NCBI GenBank assembly: GCA_025529335.1
Contig: JAMYHX010000189.1
Location: 55,030-119,029, forward strand
Length of the DNA: 64,000 bases
Direction: 5' to 3'
Origin: Rhizopus sp. PT2906
Lineage: Eukaryota; Mucoromycota; Mucoromycetes; Mucorales; Rhizopodaceae
Position numbers and translations under genes: made by a program. This document shows, piece by piece, positions 42,055 through 53,282 of the stretch; the stretch's first letter is position 1, and the number at the start of each line of letters is the position of its first letter. The notes beneath the pieces are model-generated. The model was not told the origin of the DNA and did no database searches. It worked only from the letters and a program-made list of their open reading frames with translations.

Positions 42055-43194
42055 ATGAGTACAACAGCGCATAGTGCAACACCTCCAGTCAAAAGGACTA
42101 CCAGACGCAAGCCATCTTTTATTAATTTATCCAATATTAACAACAACATTTCGGCAGCTGTTTCCTCACCAAGAACCCCTCGATCGATCTCAAAATCAAG
42201 AAGACCCTCGATTGTGCAGGAAAAGCTGCAAACCAAGGTCATCCCTAGCCCTGGGAATCCATTAGATGATACAGTACCTACCATGCTGATGCCAGATACA
42301 GCTAGCTCTTATTTTCAACAGAGTAATACCGAATTAGAAGAACCAAAGCATCGGTATTCAGCTCGACATCGTTCATCTTCAGTTTCTAGTCTACTGAGTT
42401 CTAACTTGTTACCTAATTTTGAAGTTCATAATCAGTACAAACTCAAGACAACACGGTCATCAAAGAAACTGGAGCGTTTCTTTGGTGAAGATGCACCGCA
42501 TGATATTTGTGTAAAGGAGATCAGAAAAGAAGGGCTAAAGGCAATCCTTTTGTCAAAATATCCTCTATGTTACTTTTTGTACTATCTTTTGGAGGAATAC
42601 AGCAGTGAGAATTTGGTAAAATGCAAAAATGTAACCTAGAAAAAAAACAAGGTTCTTACGTCACAACAAAAAATAGTTCTTTTTCATAGAGTTGGAACAG
42701 TATGAATCATTTACTTATGCCACACCACACCAGCAAATAGAAACAGCACAGCATATTTATAATACGTACCTTACGAGAAATAGTCATTTTGAAGTAAACT
42801 TGGATGACAAAGTTCTTAGGATGGTTACACAGTTACTACAACAAAAGAACCCCAAATGCTTTGAATCAGCGAAACCAGCGGTGTACACACTATTAGAATC
42901 AAGCTATATGAGATTCCAAAGTTCTGAAACGTTTGATGTCATGGTTAAAGAGTGTGGTAAGTCATCTTGAATATCTATCCAAGCTGATGACTTATATGCC
43001 TTATAGGTGAACTAACAACGTATTACAGTAATGAAACAAGATCAGCAGCGGTCAATAGATTATTGAACTATATACAAACCTCGTCTAATACGGCTACAGT
43101 GAGCCAAGCAACTAGAAAAAGACACGAGTTATTAAGACTTATGATCTATGAGTTCTGTCGTACTTGCATTGGTGTAAACTTGGATTGTGTTTAA
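42055..43194 (+). CDS. RGS-domain regulator of G-protein signalling
   Basis: Three exons (42055-42615, 42692-42956, 43007-43194) give 337 residues. A Ser/Arg/Pro-rich N-terminus of about 135 residues precedes an RGS domain: KKLERFFGEDAPHDICVKEI, SKYPLCYFLYYLLEEYSSEN, LEQYESFTY, AQHIYNTYLT, VNLDDKVLRMV, then AKPAVYTLLESSYMRFQSSE. RGS domains speed GTP hydrolysis on G-alpha subunits. A helical C-terminal tail of about 60 residues follows (RKRHELLRLMIYEFCRT). There is no DEP or transmembrane segment, so it is cytosolic. The first intron uses an AGAG acceptor; the alternative AG two bases earlier breaks the frame. It is followed 73 bases later by NMT1 on the same strand. Confidence 0.87.
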
Positions 43195-43267
43195 AAATTT
43201 TTTTTACTGTACTATATATTTTCTCTCTCGGCCAAATAAAAAGCCCTTTTTTTCTTCAAAATTAAAT

Positions 43268-45017
43268 ATGACTGATAAAAGGGGTCCGACTGAAAAGGAA
43301 CTTCAAGACCTTGCTAAAAAGGTTGACAAGCTCGTAAAGAAGACAGAAAAGTTAAAGAGCACCAGTGCCTCGAGTTCTGCCCCTTCAAGTAGCCAAGAAG
43401 CTACCTTGCAGCAACTTCGACAAATGATGAAAGACATGGCCATGTTGGAACAATCTGATCCAACCATGGCTGGTAGAAAGAGCATGACCGACCATAAGTT
43501 TTGGAATACACAACCTGTTCCTAGTCATGGTACGCTTTTTTGTTTAAAGTGAGGGCGACAACTTATATATTTTTGCATATAGACGAGCATATCACTGAAT
43601 CCGGTCCTATTGAGCCAGATATTCCATATGATCAAATCAGAAAGGAACCACTTCCTTTGCCCAAAGAATTCGAGTGGTGTGAAGTTGACATGGCAGATGA
43701 AAAGCAGGTAAAGTTTAATAGTGAAGCTTGGCAGCGTATAAATATCTCATTGTTTATAAAGCTCAGGGAGTTATACGAACTGCTGTCATTAAACTATGTT
43801 GAGGACGACGAGGCTCAATTTAGATTTGATTATTCGGCTGAATTCTTGAAATGGTACTGAATGATTTATTGGACAGTGTTTTGAAAAGAGGAAGTTGACA
43901 CATCTATACAATAGGGCGTTACAACCACCTAATTGGAAACAGTCATGGCTGGTAGGTGTACGTGTTGCTGCAAATAAGAAGCTTGTTGCCTTTATCAGTG
44001 GTATTCCTGTTGCGCTAAGAACATATGAACAGTAAAGAGAAAGAAGAAAAAAAAATAGATGAACCGACTGATAAAAATATGTAGTGTGCATCATTTGGTA
44101 GAGATCAACTTTTTGTGTGTGCATAAAAAACTTCGATCAAAGCGTTTGGCGCCTGTCTTGATCAAGGAAGTTACGCGTAGGGTTCACTTGGAGAACATTT
44201 TCCAGGCTGTCTATACTGCTGGTGCAGTTCTCCCTAAACCTGTGTCTACTTGCAGGTAAGTGGATCATTTGTATAAAAATGTATATTTTTTTTTGTAACT
44301 TGTCATTTCCTGCAGATATTACCACAGATCGCTCAATCCAAAGAAGCTTGTAGAATGTAACTTTTCACGTATCCCAGCTAGATCTACACTCTCACGCATG
44401 ATAAAGCAATTCAAATTACCCGAACAAACGAGCACTCCCAATTTAAGAGAGATGAGAGAAGAGGATGTTCCTCAAGTACGCGAATTATTGAATCAATATC
44501 TGAATCGATTTGATTTTGCGCCTATCTTTGAAACAGATGAGGACGTCAAACACTGGATTCTTCCTCATGACAAGGTTGTCTGGAGCTATGTCGTTCAGGA
44601 TCCTGAAACGAAAAAGATTACAGACTGCTTCTCGTTCTATTCACTTCCAAGCAGTGTCATTGGTAATCCCAAGCACAACACATTGAATGCTGCCTACATG
44701 TTTTACTATGCTATTGATTTATCTACTCATGAAGACAAGGACAAGCAACACAAATATATTAAAAAGAGATTGAACGAACTTGCCCATGATGCTTTAATCT
44801 TGGCCAAGAAGGTAATGAAGTTTATGATAAAAAAAAAAGGAAGCTAATCGATCATTAGGCTGGTTTTGATGTTATGAATACACTCAATTTGATGGATAAC
44901 GCATGCTTCGTTGACGAGCAAAAGTTTGGTAAAGGAGATGGATTCTTAAACTATTATCTGTACAACTGGAAATGTCCTGATGTTACTCAAAGCAAGGTTG
45001 GTCTTGTTATGCTTTAA
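43268..45017 (+). CDS. NMT1: Glycylpeptide N-tetradecanoyltransferase (N-myristoyltransferase)
   Basis: Transfers myristate from myristoyl-CoA to N-terminal Gly of target proteins such as Arf/Arl GTPases. Seven exons (43268-43529, 43583-43707, 43762-43853, 43915-44031, 44085-44255, 44316-44811, 44859-45017) give 473 residues. Signatures: KFWNTQPVP, FEWCEVDM, NYVEDDEAQFRFDYS, WKQSWLVGVR, EINFLCVHKKLRSKRLAPVL (the core NMT signature), VYTAGAVLPKPVSTCRYYHR, and near the end KFGKGDGFLNYYLYNW. The ending VGLVML provides the C-terminal catalytic carboxylate region (usual end -LL/-ML). A Lys-rich N-terminal segment fits ribosome association. Known substrates include Arl proteins, which work with SYS1, present 9 kb away; the proximity is probably chance. 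Confidence 0.96.
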
Positions 45018-45606
45018 GAACTAATAAAATACCTCCAGAGATTGTTACATATAAACCAAACAAATTGAATTTCTACATATATAAAGAGCATACATCAATA
45101 ACTAATGCATAAAGAAAATATATGAAAAGATTCCCTTGAAGGGTTTTTTCTTTAAAAAAAAAAAGTCATCTAGCTCTTTTTGACTTGTTCTCATAGCGCC
45201 TTGAAAAGATTATAAACAAGGTGACAAATTTTGCTCTTTCTAATAAGAGGGAAGTGTCTCTATTCGTACCATCTTTTTGCTCCATGGACATATTCTGGTC
45301 AAAAGTAGGTGTTAAAAAATGGCCATCATGATGATTGACATACAGAATCAAAAGGTATCTGACGTCATTGGCAAAGCTTATTTGCCAAGACAATGCAAAG
45401 ATCCAATTGATGTTATTACTGTGGGATTATTTTCATTTTACAATATAAAACCTACATTGGTCGAAATTAAGATACCATTGTAAAAATATATCATGATAAT
45501 AAATAAACCAAGACTTTATTTCATATTTACATTAAATAGTTTACATAGGTTTTGATACATCTTTTCTGCTTTTTTTTTGGTATTTATTTCTGTGTCAAGA
45601 AAAGTC
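45018..45606. other. Convergent intergenic region
   Basis: About 590 bases between the stop codons of NMT1 and the C2H2 factor. AT-rich, presumably 3' UTRs of both. The minus-strand frame at 45166-45393 has no family signal and is not called. Confidence 0.4.
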
Positions 45607-46791
45607 TTAAGGCTGATAACCATGCTTTTGTACTTTATGTCGAACCATGGCATCTTTCCGGCTAAAAGTCGAAGTACATTCGTTACAGCTATAGGCACGT
45701 TCACCATTATGCACTGTGGCTATATGTCTTGATAAATCGTGCTTACGATCAAATGTTTTGTTGCACAGATGGCACGAAAAGTCTTTTTGTCTATTCTTAT
45801 CATGTGTCTTGATGTGTGTGCCGAGATTATAGCGTCTGTTGAACGTCGCATGACAGATAGGACATTCGTGTTTACGGTCGCAGTTTTTATCCACTTTGAT
45901 GCGCTTGTTTGCTTTTTTCATATCTCTGTCTTCAGATTTGCGTTTCTTTGTTGGCATAGGCATAGGCATAGGGATGGAAGGAATGGAGTTGTCTTCATGA
46001 TGGAGGTCATCAGTGATATTAAATAATGAGTCATCAAATTCAAAGAGGTCGTCGCTCAATTTGAATACATCTTGATGTAATGCGTCTTGTTCGTTTAGTG
46101 TGTTTGAAGTGGATGATTCAGAAGGAAGAGGAGGGAAGAGAAAGTCAGAAGAGTTTTCAATGTTGTTCATTGTGTTATTTAAAAGTAATGAGGGCTTATC
46201 ATTTAGAGAGTCAAATGATTCGGTGTTATTTACGGAAGGTGTTTTGGATGCGGATGAACATGGATCGTTGTTATTCCAAGAGAGGTCGTTTTTGAGATAT
46301 TTGGCAACTTGAATGTCTTGAGAGTCTACACCAGCAAAAGGATTATTGAAGATGTTGTTGGAGGATTCGATGTAGGGTGAGTAATATGGAGAGTTTTGGA
46401 ACTGGTTTAGACTGGGAGTAAAAAGAGTTGCAGGTGTAAAGGGAGTATTTAAATTAGAATCCAAATAGGGTGTGCTCATCATGGGAGATTCTTCTACGCC
46501 AGCAACTGCAGCAGCGGCAGGGGCAATGTCACCAATGAATGCTGATAATGGAGTTTGCTCAATCTTTGAGCTATTGGGTTGTTCACCTAAAGCTAAAGCA
46601 GAGGCTATAGCGGCAAGATTAGATGAAACGATCAGTTTACAAGCTTCTACAAATTCAGAAACTTGATTATACTCACTGTCAATGTTTTCCCAGACTTGAG
46701 TAAAATCAAAATCACCATTTTTGGTATCTTCCAATTTGTTTTCAAATAAAAGTTGATGGATATCGTTCATGCTAATATGCTGAGAAGACAT
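45607..46791 (-). CDS. C2H2 zinc-finger transcription factor
   Basis: Single-exon gene of 394 residues. The first about 260 residues are disordered and rich in Asn, Ser and acidic residues (SDDLFEFDDSLFNITDDL), typical of an activation region. A basic stretch TKKRKSEDRDMKKANKRIK is a likely nuclear signal. Three adjacent C2H2 fingers end the protein: CPICHATFNRRYNLGTHIKT-H, CHLCNKTFDRKHDLSRHIAT-VH and CNECTSTFSRKDAMVRHKVQ-KH. The R-YNLxxH, K-HDLxRH and KDAMxRH fingers recall Crz1-type factors, but the assignment is not secure. ATG 46789-46791 is the first in frame. Confidence 0.85.
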   Translation of the reverse strand: MSSQHISMNDIHQLLFENKLEDTKNGDFDFTQVWENIDSEYNQVSEFVEACKLIVSSNLAAIASALALGEQPNSSKIEQTPLSAFIGDIAPAAAAVAGVEESPMMSTPYLDSNLNTPFTPATLFTPSLNQFQNSPYYSPYIESSNNIFNNPFAGVDSQDIQVAKYLKNDLSWNNNDPCSSASKTPSVNNTESFDSLNDKPSLLLNNTMNNIENSSDFLFPPLPSESSTSNTLNEQDALHQDVFKLSDDLFEFDDSLFNITDDLHHEDNSIPSIPMPMPMPTKKRKSEDRDMKKANKRIKVDKNCDRKHECPICHATFNRRYNLGTHIKTHDKNRQKDFSCHLCNKTFDRKHDLSRHIATVHNGERAYSCNECTSTFSRKDAMVRHKVQKHGYQP

Positions 46792-48819
46792 TGTATTCGA
46801 GATTGGATGCAAAGATGAGCGGGATGTAATATATCTTGTAATGATAAAATGAATTAACTACAGAAGTGGGGGTATAACGGTGTATTGTCCTTTTGGAGAA
46901 ACACACGAGGCGAAAAAATAGGGAAGAAAGAAAAGAAAAAAAAAAGAGGAAAAGTGAGCGGTAAAACCACATCCCAATTATATACAAACCTGAAAAAAGG
47001 TTCCGCAGCACTCTAAAAACCCTTTTGTGAAACCAGTAGTAAATGAGTCACAAGTGGGCACCTTACAGCGAAATGAAGTCCAACTTTTATTCCCTATGTA
47101 CAGGGTGGGTCAGCTCAATTGAACACAGTTACTATGGTAACTGACTCTGAGTTGTCAATTTCAATTGTCTTTGTCCTACAGACAGTCAGTTCATTTGACG
47201 GAATTTCTCGCAGCTTACTCTCCTTTTTTGTCATCGATTTCCAAAAATAGATCTGTGTTTTTTTTTTTTTTAATAAACAACTGCAAATGGCTACGTTGCA
47301 GAGGAGAAAATAAAGGATATGAGCCATACAGGCTTTATTCTCCACAAATACAAAAGGATTTTTATAGTTATAGCATCTTTCTTCAAACATACATGCAATG
47401 TGGTTGGAGTAATGGTGATTAGGTTGGGGAAAGGTTATTTAGACAATACTCGGTTCATTCAGCGTTATTCTTTGGTTTTAATTATGTATCCCAGGTTTAA
47501 TTACAGACTACATTTTCCTTTTAGGTAAAGAAATGTAAATGAACTAAATTACACAATTCGACAACTAATTGATCTGCTTTACTACAATTATACGATCAAA
47601 TAAAGAAATAGGCCTGATTGACTTAACATGCTTGGCACATTGATGACGACTTTATTCTATCATATATATTGTTCTAAGTTACTCATACAATCAGTAACTC
47701 TGTTTCCTAGAAATACTTATCAAGTGTCCGAATATGATAAGATATTGTTTATAAATAACTGCTAATGAAGCGCCATTTCAATTTTCCCCAGATCGAACTC
47801 CAGACAAGTACTTTCTACCCTTGATTACTAAGAGAACTATGTTTATCCTTCAACTGCTTTGAGACAAATAAACAAAAGTTTAAAAGGAGGACCCGACGAA
47901 TTGAGTCTTATGGCAAAATCGCTTTTACTACATGTAAACGAAAGACAACATCAAACTCTTTAGTTCTACTAAAGGCACATAGATTACACGAATAGCATTA
48001 TTATAAAAATGGAAACACGTTCAATGAACTATGATGTAGTCATCGACCACACGTCTTGGCTAAATGTGGCACTCTTTCCCCCTTTTTTGTAGTTACACGT
48101 CAAACTGAATGAATCATCATAACAATGCACAGCCACATATTTGCATGGTGCCACTCCCATTGCTGCGTCTTTGTGTGGGATACGTTGCTGAAATTAAAAT
48201 CTAGACTTGTAACCAGGAAATCGTTAAAAGAACAAAGAAATCATGTTGATCCCATCACAAAGTATCTGAAAGTCAGCTCAGGGAAATGTTGCAACACAGC
48301 CAGAAATGACATCTCAACAACTCATATACATCTCTAGTCCCGTTTCAGTGCCTCTCAATACCAAGACATTTGGGCGCCAAGGGATTCTTTTGATGATAAT
48401 CTGCTGATACAACTGCTTGAAAATGAAAGCAGCGCATCAACAAGTGCGATAATATTCTATGAAAAGAAGCTATTATGTAAAAATAACAAAAAGAAACCAT
48501 TTTTAGTTAAGCTTTGCACCGGAATCTAAAAGAAAAGCAATACAAGTGAATTAAGATTTGTTAAAAAAGGGTGCATCTGGAGTTGATTGGAATTAACGTA
48601 GGAACGAGAAGTCATTGAAATTGAAATACTTTGAGTTAAGCACTCTCCCGCGTTATTTGTTTCTTAAACATATTTGACAATGAGAGGGGGGAGTATCGCA
48701 TAGTTTCTTTCTTAAAATGGTAAAATGATGTCAACATACTTGAACAACGCGAAGGCCCTTAAGAGCATTTCTGAAGCCATGCCTCTTTTTTCTTTTACTC
48801 AATTCATTTCTTGGTTTAA
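46792..48819. other. Long divergent intergenic region
   Basis: About 2 kb between the starts of the C2H2 factor (-) and proteinase A (+). No supported gene. AT-rich with a CT-rich tract near 46925-46950 before the C2H2 start. Short frames at 47165-47422 and 48125-48337 have no family signal. A G-run at 48684-48690 and a T-rich leader directly before 48820 are the only other features. Confidence 0.4.
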
Positions 48820-50254
48820 ATGAAAGTATTGACTACTTTTATTGCCATAACAGTAGCATTTACTACAGTTTCTAATGCAATCACCTTCAAGTAAAGTCTT
48901 TTTATTGTTGTCATGGTTACATGCAAGGATACACAAAGTCCCTGAATCTTAATATGTTTATATTTTAGAGTTCCTATCAAAAAAATAAAGGAGTCCCCAG
49001 ATGAACAATACGCGCGATTCATTAGTTCAAACAGTGTCGCGCTTCAAAAGTATGTTGAGACAGAACGATACCAGGACACTAAAAATAAAGTCTTTGATCC
49101 TGCGGCTGATGGCACGGTTGAACACGGCGTGCCTCTTTCAAATTATTTAAACGCTCAGGTACACCCACTTTCTTTTTTTGAATTTGTCTCTGACTCTTTT
49201 TGTAGTATTATGGTGAGATCGGCATCGGTACTCCTGCTCAAACCTTTACAGTCATATTCGATACGGGGTCTTCTAATCTCTGGGTACCATCTACTCACTG
49301 TTTAGCCTTGGCTTGTCTCATGCACCGCCGCTATTCCTCATCAAAATCATCCTCATACCAGAAAAATGGCACAGAATTTGCAATCAGATATGGTACTGGA
49401 TCATTAGAAGGCTTCACCAGTCAGGTAAAATTCAACTTTATTGTGTGTACTGTATCTAACACGCATAGTTAGGATACCCTTCATGTCGGAGAAATTGATA
49501 TTAAAGATCAAGGATTTGCAGAATCCACAAACGAGCCAGGACTGACCTTTGCCCTAGCACATTTTGATGGCATCTTTGGACTTGGTTACGACACCATCTC
49601 TGTGAAGAACACAGTTCCACCTTTTTACAACATGGTCAAACGAGGGCTGATTGACGAGCCAGTGTTTTCGTTTTGGTTGAATGACGTAGAACAAGGTGGT
49701 GAATCAAATGGAGGAGAGCTCGTGTTTGGTGGAATAGACGAAAATCGATATACGGGGGATATCACCTGGTCACCAGTGACAAGAAAGGGCTATTGGGAAA
49801 TAGAGCTTCAAAACATAAAATTCAATGATCAATACCTCAATACATTTTCCATGGGTGCAGCTATTGATACCGGTACTTCTCTTCTAATTGCTCCCAAGTC
49901 TGTGGCAGAGACCATTAACTCCCAACTTGGTGGCAAACTCGACAGCTATGGACAATATACCGTCGACTGTTCTACCATTTCCAGCCTTCCAGAGTTCTGC
50001 TTTGTGTTTTCAGAAAAGGAGTTTTGTTTGCAAGGCACAGACTATATCCTACAGCTTGGCGAGGAATGCATCTCTGGCTTTGTGGGTATGGACATTCCTC
50101 CACCTGCAGGGCCCCTTTGGATAGGTAAAGTAATTATTTATGTTGTTTGAAAAGTGTACTAAGGTTATTCTTAGTGGGCGACATATTCCTTCGCAAGTAT
50201 TATAGTATTTATGATTTAGGAAACCACAGGGTTGGACTGGCACAAGCAAAATAA
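48820..50254 (+). CDS. PEP4: Vacuolar aspartic protease (proteinase A, saccharopepsin)
   Basis: Pepsin-family endoprotease that activates vacuolar zymogens. Five exons (48820-48890, 48969-49158, 49206-49424, 49473-50124, 50175-50254) give 403 residues. Signal peptide MKVLTTFIAITVAFTTVSNA, a basic propeptide (to about residue 82), then mature enzyme. First catalytic motif FDTGSSNLWVPS (Asp106), flap YGTGSLEGFTSQDTLHVG, second motif AAIDTGTSLL (Asp292). The vacuolar type, rather than secreted mucorpepsin, is indicated by LACLMHRRYSSS, TNEPGLTFALAHFDGIFGLG, YDTISVKNTVPPFYNM and the ending LRKYYSIYDLGNHRVGLAQA, all close to yeast Pep4. An N-glycosylation sequon NGT is kept near the first lobe. 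Confidence 0.94.
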
Positions 50255-50416
50255 CACTTTAATTTATTTCAGGTTGACTAATAAAGCTTCCTTCATCATC
50301 TTTGAATAGTCATTTTTTATTTGAGAAGAACTTTTTTGCTTGCAATAGTGCACGCACACACATGCGCGTGTGTGCAAGTGAAAACATTCGAGATAAAAAT
50401 TGAGCTACATACATCT

Positions 50417-50809
50417 TCAGGAAAAAAAAGACAATGAACTAGAAATCATTGCACCTTCTTTTTTATTATCATTACACGAAACGTCAAGCTTAAAAATTTT
50501 GTGAGAACAGCAAGAAGAAAAGCTATATCTGCCGTCACGTACCATCAGGATGTTGTGGTTTCTGTTCATTGGAATATTTGCTGTAATACTTACTTGTTTT
50601 TTCACTTCGTTTGTAACTTCTTCCATTTTAGTATCTAAACCCTCATCAGCCGAGCTTTGCTTTGGTACCTGCGCTTCACAATAGAGTCTAATGCGGGTTA
50701 ACGTGGTTGGGTGGTCTGGGTGCAGTACCTTTTCCCAATCCATAGCATTGTGACCTTCTTCGTCGACAATTTTTTCCTGACCATCCTCGTAAAAAAAAAG
50801 TGTACTCAT
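50417..50809 (-). CDS. Small hypothetical protein
   Basis: The N-terminal 65 residues look like a real, acidic, soluble protein (MSTLFFYEDGQEKIVDEEGH, then MDWEKVLHPDHPTTLTRIRL). The ATG follows an A/T-rich leader. A GTAAGT after NEVKKQ (near 50594) and a TTTTTAAG acceptor near 50492 may remove an in-frame intron, so the open frame to 50417 (130 residues) and a spliced form of about 95 residues are both possible. No family recognised. It is divergent to the STK16-type kinase, with 163 bases between the starts, a likely shared promoter. Confidence 0.55.
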   Translation of the reverse strand: MSTLFFYEDGQEKIVDEEGHNAMDWEKVLHPDHPTTLTRIRLYCEAQVPKQSSADEGLDTKMEEVTNEVKKQVSITANIPMNRNHNILMVRDGRYSFSSCCSHKIFKLDVSCNDNKKEGAMISSSLSFFS

Positions 50810-50972
50810 CGTTTTTTATTAAATCAAGGAAAGTCATATAGAAAAGCAAAACTGTCCTTTGACAAAAATAAGCCGCCAACTGGGATGTGAAAAACCGCCC
50901 ATTGAGAGTTAAGGCCCTTTGAACTGTTCCCCATTAATTTCAAAACCCGCCCTTTGGCGTTGGTCTTACTGT

Positions 50973-52143
50973 ATGTCCCTTTTTTCTAATTTTGTAGATT
51001 CTGTTGCTACAGCCGTCGATTCGGTGACATTAAATAAACAATCAGATGGCTTGATTCATAGTGTCATCAAGGTAAATCAAGAATGTTTCAAGCTACAAAA
51101 GCTATTAGGAGAAGGGTAACTACCCATGTTTAAGATTATAAAAGCTAATTCATATAAAAAAAGGGGATTTGCCTTTGTTTATCTTGCCCAGGATGATAAA
51201 AAGCAACTTTATGCTATAAAAGTGATCAAGTGTGTAAGTAAAGAAGTGACTGAAAATGCCAAGAAAGAAGGGATCCTGTTGAGTCGACTGAATCATGATA
51301 ATATCATAAAAATCAAAGTATAACAAACAAACAATGAAAATAACACTATATTAACACCAACAAAAGGATATGTGTATGATTAAAGAAGACGATAGAAGCA
51401 AAATGTTGTATATGATTATGCCTTTTTATAAGGTAACATGTTCACTTATGTTGATATTATATAAACATTGTTTCATTAGAGAGGAAGTGTGCAGGATTTA
51501 ATAGACAACAATCGTAAAAGTGGAAAATATTTAGAAGAAGGATATATTCTCTCTTTATTTAAGCAAGTATGTCTTGGTGTTAAAGCATTGGCAGATTATA
51601 GAAACAGACAGGGAATTCATCAACCTTGGGCTCATCGAGATATCAAACCAGCGTATGTGAAACAAGACAAGAATTCATAAATAACCAATATCCGTTTTAT
51701 ATAGCAACATATTGCTTTCAGATGATGGCAAAACTCCAGTGTTGATGGATTTTGGTTCAGCGAGAATAGCAAGGATAGAGATTGGTGATAAAAAGATGGC
51801 TAATAAAATACAGGATGAGGCAGCCGAACATTGTTCTATGCCATACAGGGCACCTGAGCTATTTGATGTCAAAGTAAACAGCAAAATAGATGAAAGAGTA
51901 GACGTTTGGTCACTAGGATGTACTCTGTTTGCAATGGCATATGGTGAATCACCTTTTGAAATGACGATAAATCGTCAAGGAGGGGGATCAATAGGCCTTG
52001 CTGTACTCAATGGACAATACACTATACCAGACAAAGGCTTATACTCCAATTTATTACAAGACTTAATATCGTCCATGCTTACTGTTGATCCAAAAGATAG
52101 ACCAACAATTCATTCCATCTTACAAAAAATCAGCTTCAAATAA
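50973..52143 (+). CDS. ENV7: STK16/ENV7-type (NAK family) protein kinase
   Basis: Ser/Thr kinase of the Numb-associated kinase family. STK16 is a Golgi kinase and yeast Env7 sits on the vacuole membrane and limits fusion, both through lipid anchors. Five exons (50973-51115, 51164-51317, 51367-51432, 51480-51652, 51705-52143) give 324 residues. Glycine loop LLGEGGFAFVYLAQ, YAIKVIK, catalytic AHRDIKPANILL (Asp175), MDFGSARIARIEI (Asp194), SMPYRAPELFDV, VDVWSLGCTLFAMAYGESPF. Family-type features are the inserted QGGGSIGLAVLNGQYTIP block and the near absence of sequence outside the kinase. The last 24 coding bases overlap the lectin gene on the other strand. Confidence 0.92.
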
Positions 52144-52750
52144 AACTTCTCTTTCTCCTGGTATATCGCCTGCGGGTATCAGATCCCATAATTGCGTGTT
52201 ATCATATCCAAACTTTTTATGATACAAAATGACCCTTGTTCCATCCAAGGTGCTATTGCCTTTGACATCCAACACCATGTGTGGGTCAGCTAATACATAG
52301 ATATATCCTTTGCTATAACCCCAACGTTGATTATGAGCATCTGCTACCAGTTTACGATCATACTGACATATCCATGCATTGTCCACCAAAGGTCCACCTC
52401 TGACGTCTAATACCTTGCCTGATTTTTTATTGACTATGAACCCATCCTGATGTATTATTAGGAAAAAGCTATAGTCGTAAAACTTACTTGGTAATACCAC
52501 AGTTGGTTATCTCTGTCTTCGTTATGCTTCGGTGTCCATATGAGTATCTTGCCATCATTCTACACTTTAAGCCATTACTATTCTGTTTTTCTTTTTGTGT
52601 ATGTGTGTATGTCATTCTTACTTTCAGTGTAGCGCCGTCAACTAGAACAAGTTAGCAACAAAAATAAGAAATATTTAGGTATTTACCATCAATGACTTTT
52701 CCAGAATGTCGAGATTTTATGTAAAAGTATCCAGCAGGGAAATCTTCCAT
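52120..52750 (-). CDS. Ricin-B-like beta-trefoil lectin-fold protein
   Basis: Four exons (52687-52750, 52622-52641, 52488-52559, 52120-52446) give 160 residues. The sequence has the beta-trefoil repeat pattern: FYIKSRHSGKVIDVDGATLK, DNQLWYYQDG, FIVNKKSGKVLDVRGG, NQRWGYSKG, VLADPHMVLDVKG and TQLWDLIPAG, i.e. three units each with a VLDV-type strand and a QxW motif. No signal peptide and no enzymatic domain, so it is probably an intracellular carbohydrate-binding or scaffold protein rather than a secreted one. The sugar ligand cannot be read. It ends EREVLFEADFL, and its last codons run antisense through the end of the STK16-type gene. Confidence 0.85.
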
Positions 52751-53068
52751 AAGAAAAAATGTATATGCAAATGAAACAATGGTTGAACTGGTGACGTTTT
52801 TATTTATTTATTTATTTATTTTTTTAAACAAAACCTCTTTGATGGGTAGACATATTCTAAAGGAACCATGATCCGATCTCCTCAGATTGAACCAAGATGT
52901 CGCATATCTTTAGTAATAATAGGTCAAGAAAGAATATTCCATGTTGTGGTATACCTGCTCTTTAAGCACAGTAAAAGAGTTATGGCACGAGAGAGCCATT
53001 TAGATGGAAATAGATGTTGATGTGGGACAATAATGTTGATCAAAATGGTCATAAACCATCACTGTTGG

Positions 53069-53100
<32 letters not shown>

Positions 53101-53282
53101 ATGATATCTCTCTCTCTCTTGAGGAAATTGCCACCCAAACTACACGATGTACTCAGTCCATATTTACTACCAAATGAATCAAGTTGTGAATCAAGCTCTA
53201 AAGCAGGCGTAAGCAATAATTATTTTATATGTATATACAAAAACTATTCGAGTAATAATAAAAAAAGAAAGACTAGTTTTAC
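52751..53282. other. Intergenic region with CA microsatellite
   Basis: About 530 bases between the lectin start and the SSS1 stop. A TTTA repeat lies near 52800-52820, and a (CA)14 run at about 53069-53096 is followed by a short CT repeat. A plus-strand frame from 53101 (MISLSLLRKLPPKLHDVLSP) ends in a GTAAGC donor near 53210 with no convincing partner exon, so it is not called. Confidence 0.5.

Noticed and set aside
45166..45393. 75-residue minus-strand frame between NMT1 and the C2H2 factor
   Set aside because: No family signal, lies in presumed 3' UTRs, weak start context.
45739..46666. Several plus-strand frames under the C2H2 factor
   Set aside because: Antisense shadows of a well-supported single-exon gene.
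48125..48337. 70-residue plus-strand frame upstream of proteinase A
   Set aside because: Isolated frame in AT-rich sequence without promoter-like leader or recognisable domain.
52120..52750. Reading the beta-trefoil protein as a toxin subunit
   Set aside because: Only the lectin fold is present, with no catalytic chain and no signal peptide; beta-trefoil lectins are common non-toxic fungal proteins.
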